A DNA stretch of 64,000 nucleotides from Cichorium intybus (lineage: Eukaryota; Streptophyta; Magnoliopsida; Asterales; Asteraceae), in NCBI GenBank assembly GCA_023525715.1, contig CM042015.1, positions 84,155,250 through 84,219,249 on the forward strand, given 5' to 3'. Position numbers and translations under genes: made by a program. Every line of letters begins with the position of its first letter. Position 1 is the stretch's first letter. The notes under the pieces are model-generated. The model had not been told where the DNA came from. It did no database searches and saw only the letters and a list, made by a program, of their open reading frames with translations. Positions 58,544 to 64,000 of this stretch are shown here, piece after piece.

Positions 58544-58812
58544 CAGGGGCGGTTCCAGTATAGGGCAAGGGGGGGGGGGGGGGGGGGAAGCGGCTGTGCA
58601 TCGGCTCAACTTTTGCGGGCCTTTGTAAAATTTTTATTTTTCTAGTACGTTGCACCCCATCGGAAAAAAAAAATGACACCCACTAATTAACTTAAACTTT
58701 GGGCTTTGATCAATTACCCACAAAAGTGCACCCTTTTTTCTATAAGTGCACCCTTTACATTCCGAGGAAATTTTTTTTGCACCCCTAGTGATAATTCCTG
58801 GATCCGCCACTG
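58544..58812. mobile_element. hAT-like MITE (CAGGGGCGGATCCAG type)
   Basis: The left end CAGGGGCGGTTCCAG and right end CTGGATCCGCCACTG are inverted with two mismatches, a known end type of plant hAT MITEs. A matching 8-bp flank was not seen. The inside has a 20-base G run (about 58570-58588) and 'gcaccc' words. Confidence 0.6.
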
Positions 58813-59352
58813 GATCCACTGGTACTTACTTTTGTAACATTATTATATTAGCCTTATTTAGCCAAGCAACCACAAAATACGGTATCACAGTCCCAAAATC
58901 AAAATGTGATTAAAATGTTGACCATCTGCATAGAAAAGTTTCTATTAAGAACATTGTAACTTTTTACCAACTACAAAAACCGCCTGTATAATTTTGTTTG
59001 AAGTTGAACATACAATCTTTTTTTTTTTTTTTTTTTTAGCGAAGTGGGCTTTCCATGAAATTTTCTTAAGATTAAAAATGGCATGGGCCTTGTAAAGCCC
59101 AAGAACCGAAATATACGTTTTTAACCCATTTTTGTTTAAAGGCTGCTTGTCTATCTCTCGTCCTCAGTCTGACTACCCCTTATCCTCATTCAACTCAATC
59201 TCATCTCTCACTTTCGTCTTCTTCATTCACTCTTTATCACCACCTATTTCCACTCTTCAAACCAAATATCGTTCCTGAGATGTATCCTTGAATCGGATTT
59301 TCATGTATAGGATCATTACATGTTTGCATCTATACCTCCCGTAGCTGAAAAT

Positions 59353-60795
59353 ATGTCCTGTTTGCTGCCCCAATTCAAGTGTTTGCCAGATTCCTTTACC
59401 ATCCAATTCAAAACTCACAATCATCATTCTTCTAATCTCCGTAAGATTACATATTTTCATAGTTATCTGCCTCTGGAATTGAGATTGTTTTTTATTTTAT
59501 TACTGATTTTGTGACTGATATTTGTGTTTTATAGTTTTTTTGATTCAACATTGTAGTGTTTTTCAATTGTTTATTTATGGGAGAGCAAGTTACAAGCTAA
59601 TTTTCATTTTAGATGTTTGTTTGGTGATATCTAATCCTCAGTTTTAGTGTTTTGTCGGTTGTCACTGGCTCTTCGCATAAATCTCCAATTCCGATTACGG
59701 AAATTCAAAATGTTTTCTTGTTGAATTTGAAAGTTATGGAACGTTTTCTAGCTATTTTAAGTTGGATAAGATCATAAATTAGCAAAATACTTTTTCATTT
59801 GCCCCACTTATATCATTTAGTTATTAGTTTCAAATATAATTGGCCAAGGGACCTGAATGTATATTAGGTCATATTACTGGAGTTCTTAAGGCAGACACTT
59901 AAATATTATCTAGTTGCTTAAATAATGGGTTATTATTTATTTCTTTAGTACCTTGAGGCTTTTAGGCATATAGAAACTAGTACTTTCTTTCCATGGAAAT
60001 AATTTGTTAGGCACTTAGGCTTGCTGTTTAGGTTTCCACAAACCACTGTTTGAATATTTATTAAACATGCAAAAGTGATGTCTCTGAATAGGATTTATGG
60101 AAACTTGCATTGTATATTGTGGAACATGATAATAGCAACTTAATATTAGACTTTAATTTTGAAATTGGAATTACATAATCATAGGGAAAAATAATCCCTT
60201 GATAAGAAAAACCTAAAAGTATAATACTTTATAGAAAGAAACAAAAGTAGGATGCTATAAGACCCAAATAAATGAAAGTACATTGCAATCTCTTACATTT
60301 AGTCCTAAAATTTAAAGATATGTTTGTAGCTAAAAGTTTGCTGGTTTTTTGTTTAATCGTGCACATCATTGTTTTTGTTCTTAACGTTATATCTCGGTTT
60401 AAATGCAGCAAGTTTTCAAAGTACAATGTCTTAATAACAAACAAAAAAATGGTTGAAAGTACAATGCTCTAACCAAAAGAAATTAAAGTAGGATGTTACA
60501 AACTTATCATACATAAATAAATGAAAATACATTGCTATTTTCTGCATTTAGTCCTAAAATTTAAAAGCATGAGATGCCTTGTAGCTAAAAGTTAGCAACT
60601 TTATTTGTACTAATGATTGCTTTTGTGGATTTAAATGCAGCAAAATGTAGAGAGCCAATTTTTTTCCCAACACGTTGCGTTTTATCAACTACAGCGCCAC
60701 CTGTATCAACAGAATCTACAGTTCTTAATTTAGAGAAGCTAAAATTATCATCTTTAGATGTTCATTCAAATTCAGGTTCTGGTGACAGACAATGG

Positions 60796-60831
<36 letters not shown>

Positions 60832-63800
60832 ACAACAACTGGAGTGCTTGATATTGAAAATTTCAAGCTACCATCTTTAGAACCTCATACAAATTCAATT
60901 GCTGGGAGTAGACAATGGGCCTATAATGGTGCAGTCAATCAGGTCAGAATCTGTTAAAAGGTCAAAAAGACCAAATTTTGTCTCTTTTTTGTGATTCGTG
61001 GAAAGAAATAGTGTTTGCAACCTCATACAAATTTAATTTTGCCTCTTTTCCTATGCATTTGTTGGTAAAGATAAAGAGTAAATTCCATTCTTGGTCCATG
61101 AGTTTGTTCGAAAATTGCGTTCTTGTCCCAAATAGGTTCCTCTTGAAAGAGTAAATTACAAATTTGATCTTCATCCTTTACTCAAAAATCCAAGTTTAGT
61201 GTACTTTTTGAAATTGTCTCAATGTGGTCCTTAAGTTTGCATTTCATTGCGGATTTTGTCCCTGTACTTTACACAAAATCCCAAGCTCGCTCAAAATCTT
61301 GAAGTTACTTTATATAGATCAGGGACCATATTCGCAACTAAATGCAAACTTAAGTACCACATTGTGACAATTTCAAAATTTGGACTGATCTTGCAATTCA
61401 TGGTAAAACACAAGAACCAAATTTGTAATTTACTCCTATTTCCAATTGTTGTAACAATTTTGGTCCTTGAGTTTGTTGAAAATCATATTTTCATTACTTT
61501 GGACCAAAATCGTGAAAACAATCGAAAATAGACACCAAAACTACAAAAGGAAACCATTCAGGACCAAAACTGAAATTTTCAAAAAAACCCCAGGACCAAA
61601 ATTGCAATTCACTAAAAAACAAACGTTTTTTATTTAGGGAAATACGGGAACAACAACTTTACCCTCCGAATTTAATACAACAACAACCGAATACGCTGAA
61701 GCAGCTGCAGAAGCAGTTGCTTTAGCCAGGGCTGCACTAAAAGTCGCGAAAAGTGCAGCCGCTATGATGACGCCACCTCATCAAAACTCCACACCCGAGT
61801 GCGGGCCCCAACCTTTAGAAGAAGTGGGGCCCACACCCGAAGAACTCGAGCTTCTAGAAGAACAGCTCTCGGCTAACATAGCCGTGCGATCAAAGCGCCA
61901 GGTGGAAAGAAAAGCAAGGCGATTGAGAGCAACCGAAAAGGCCGAAGCCGGGGTCGTTTCGGTCAAGTCCGGGTCCGCGGGTCGGGCCCGTGCGAAATCC
62001 AATACGACCGCGGTTGGTCGAAGGCGCGGTGAAAAAAAAGATGTTTTGGCTTTTTTGGGAGGGATGACTCATGCCAAGCTTTTGACTGCTGAAGAGGAAG
62101 TCGATCTTTCGAAAGGGATACAGGTTTTATAATAGCATCCTACTTTTTCGGTTAATTCTTTTTGTTTAAATTCTTTTTTTTTTTATGTAAATTTGTTGTT
62201 TTTAACGCGCAGGATTTGTTAAAATTGCAAGAAATTCATAAACAGCTGGCGGCGCAATTTGGGGTGCCGCCAACTTTTGCTGAATGGGCTGCTGCAGCAG
62301 GGATTGATCAAATACAATTAGGGAGACGTTTACACCATGGTGAAGAATGTAGGGACAAAATGATTAGGAGTAATATACGTCTTGTTATTTCGGTTGCAAG
62401 AAGTTATTATGGAACAAAAGTACATCTTCAAGATATTGTTCAGGTAACTAAATATGACAGCTTTGTACAAATTTGTTCCACCCAAAAAGGTGGAACCAGG
62501 TGGGACATGACATGACATAAATTGTCAGTTTTTGTCCCACCTGAAAAGATAGGACTGATGTCCCAAAAAGGTGGGACAAGACTGTAAGTGTTTGTTCCAC
62601 CTAAAAAAAGGTGGAACTGCCTGAAAAGGTGAGACTAGGGCTGATGTTGACTACTTTTGATGTTTTTATTTTACTTTATTTGTCAGGAAGGAATTCGAGG
62701 CCTGGTGAAAAGTGCAGAAAAATTTGATGCTTCAAAGGGGTTTAAATTTTCAACATATGCTCATTGGTGGATAAGACAAGCTGTGCAAAGATCTCGTGCT
62801 GAACAAAGCAGGATAATTCATGTTCCAGTAAGCAAAATGATGATTGAAAACTGTCTGGATAAATGATGTCTAAAAATGTTTGAGAAAATAGTAGGGAAGA
62901 ATAACCTAGGGCAAGTATATAAAAAGTTTGAGTAAATTACATTTTTGGTCCCTGTGTATAGCTGTTTTTTTTCAATTTAAGTCCCAGTATGTTTTCTCTT
63001 GAAATTTTGGTCCCATTCTATTGCAATCTTTTGTCATCATTTGAGGTTCTTGTAACATTATTGGTCCCTAGTCCAAATAATATTACTTTTTGGTCCTTGA
63101 ATACAGCTAATTTTTAAATTTTTGGACCCAAAGATATAGTCATTTTCTTGGAATATTATGAAAAACGTCACAATAACCTCAAATAAAGACCAAAATTACA
63201 AGAGAGCATTTTGGGACTAAAATTGCAAAAATAAGCTTTACTCAGGGACTTAAAATGTAATTGATTCATATAGCTATATTTCTGGGACCAAAATTGCAAT
63301 AATCAGCTACAAGTAGGGACCAAAAATAGTCATTTACTTGGAACAGGGACCAAAAACATTACAATAACCTTACATAAGGACCAAGATTGTAAGAGAAAAC
63401 CATTAGGGACAAAAATTGAAATAATCAGATATACTCAAGGACCAAAAATCTAATTTACTCAAAAAGTGAGGACTTAACGTGGAAAATCCTTCTCGGTCAA
63501 GTCGGTACGCAAAATAATAATTTCAAACCATCTGTTTTGGAAAAATTGCTATCCCGATAGATGACGTCCAAAAAAGTATCTAAGAAAATGACTTGACACA
63601 AATATATAAAATAATTACGTCTATTAAGTCGTTCTTTATGTACTAAGCGAAAAGGATACATTCATATATAACTTAATGGATTAAGTCGTGTCCCCATGGA
63701 ACAGTATTATATGGTGGAGGTGCAATCGAGAGTGAACGAGGCTAAATATCGACTGAATAAGCAACTTGGAAGAAATGCCACGCAAGCAGAGATTGCAATC

Positions 63801-64000
63801 GAAACGGGTTTTTCAATTAAGAGGATTCAATCTGCGGAAGTTGCCCCGAGACCCGCTCGATCTCTCGATGTTCGTGTCGGGTTTGAAAACAATACTAAAC
63901 TCACGGTTTGTCCCCTTTCCCTCTTTTTTTCTTTTCATTTGTGCAAATATTATACTTGCAATACGTTGGTTTAATCTTTATACCCGTGAGCAAAAAAGAT
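59353..64000 (+). CDS. SIG2: Plastid RNA polymerase sigma factor SIG2, 3' end outside the window
   Basis: Exons: 59353-59440, 60641-60942, 61638-62123, 62213-62443, 62687-62827 and 63705-63905; region 4 must lie beyond 64000. All borders are GT-AG and phases agree. The N-terminus MSCLLPQFKCLPDSF matches the start of SIG2 and decides the start (an in-frame ATG at 59320 is possible). Next come two copies of a 'L..EKLKLSSLD....GDRQW' module around a run of 12-13 Ser, then the Ala-rich EAAAEAVALARAALKVAK helix and an ELLEEQ/AVRSKRQVERKARR block. Sigma region 1.2 (LLTAEEEVDLSKGIQDLLKLQ) and region 2 (IRSNIRLVISVARS, KFDASKGFKFSTYAHWWIRQAV) follow, then region 3 (MVEVQSRVNEA, ARSLD). SIG2 directs the plastid-encoded polymerase, notably to tRNA genes such as trnE. 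Regions 2.4-3.0 are unusually divergent. Introns 2, 4 and 5 hold transposon-like repeats. Confidence 0.92.
61075..61615. repeat. 'GAGTAAATT..TTGGTCC' fold-back repeats in SIG2 intron 2
   Basis: Words such as AGAGTAAATTCCATTCTTGGTCC and GAGTAAATTACAAATTTGATC face AACCAAATTTGTAATTTACTC and GGACCAAAATTGCAATTCACT. This suggests two overlapping or nested fold-back elements. Limits are approximate. Confidence 0.45.
62457..62640. repeat. Cluster of four GTCCCACC-type hairpins in SIG2 intron 4
   Basis: Stems GTTCCACCC/GGTGGAAC, GTCCCACCT/AGATAGGAC, GTCCC/GGTGGGAC and GTTCCACCT/AGGTGGAAC follow one another with A-rich loops. They fill most of the 243-bp intron. Confidence 0.75.
62928..63462. mobile_element. 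Fold-back TIR element in SIG2 intron 5
   Basis: The ends TTGAGTAAATT and AATTTACTCAA are perfect inverted repeats. Sub-terminal 'acatttttggtccctg..tatagctg' words mirror each other with changes. Flanks suggest an AAAGT duplication (62923-62927 and 63463-63467). Related to 8193-9044. Confidence 0.65.

Overview
This is a window of plant nuclear DNA, from a eudicot and probably an Asteraceae (inferred from the style of the retrotransposons, low confidence). It is AT-rich, with long intergenic stretches, spliced genes with GT-AG introns, and dense transposable elements of almost every plant class. No bacterial, CRISPR or operon-like structure is present. Four cellular genes are supported. Two are glycine/proline-rich proteins (GPRP, glycine-rich protein A3 type) on the minus strand at 1296-2014 and 34340-36195, with the same intron position and phase. 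One is a complete eight-exon tRNA (guanine-N7)-methyltransferase gene (TrmB type, organelle-type N-terminus) on the minus strand at 52487-55608. One is a plastid RNA polymerase sigma factor, SIG2, on the plus strand from 59353, running off the right edge before its region 4. TRMB and SIG2 are head to head about 3.7 kb apart.

Layout. 1-5 kb: a dead PIF/Harbinger transposase, GPRP copy 1, one end of a CACTA element, a fold-back MULE-type MITE and a hAT-type CCGGTT palindromic element with a perfect 8-bp duplication. 5.3-6.2 kb: a TIR element filled with a GGT minisatellite. 6.25-16.8 kb: a probable 10.6-kb Helitron on the minus strand. Its two ends match a 667-bp family member at 55844-56510, and it carries exon fragments of a SEC1/KEULE-type protein and a KIN-6-like kinesin. 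18.4 kb: a second small MULE-type MITE. 20.4-32.1 kb: a three-level nest, in which an old copia remnant is split by a gag-only LTR element, whose gag is split by a 7.6-kb copia element.

33.5-37 kb: a Tourist-like MITE and GPRP copy 2. 37.0-43.85 kb: a copia element with identical 183-bp LTRs and non-canonical TA..TA ends, split by a 1,992-bp solo LTR and sitting about 100 bp upstream of the GPRP2 TATA box. 44.6-51.8 kb: two 5'-truncated copia elements, a LINE-like 3' tail, a degenerate Asteraceae-type TE protein and a nested hAT-like MITE. 52-64 kb: the two plastid/organelle genes, with MITEs and hairpins in their introns.

I found no clearly new biological system. The most interesting structures are the Helitron with shuffled SEC1 and kinesin exons, the gag-only LTR element whose reading frame survives across its nested insertion, the TA..TA copia element with a solo LTR inside, and the SIG2 gene with a duplicated N-terminal module and a divergent promoter-binding region. 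All boundaries and splice sites were read by eye; no alignment or database search was run.
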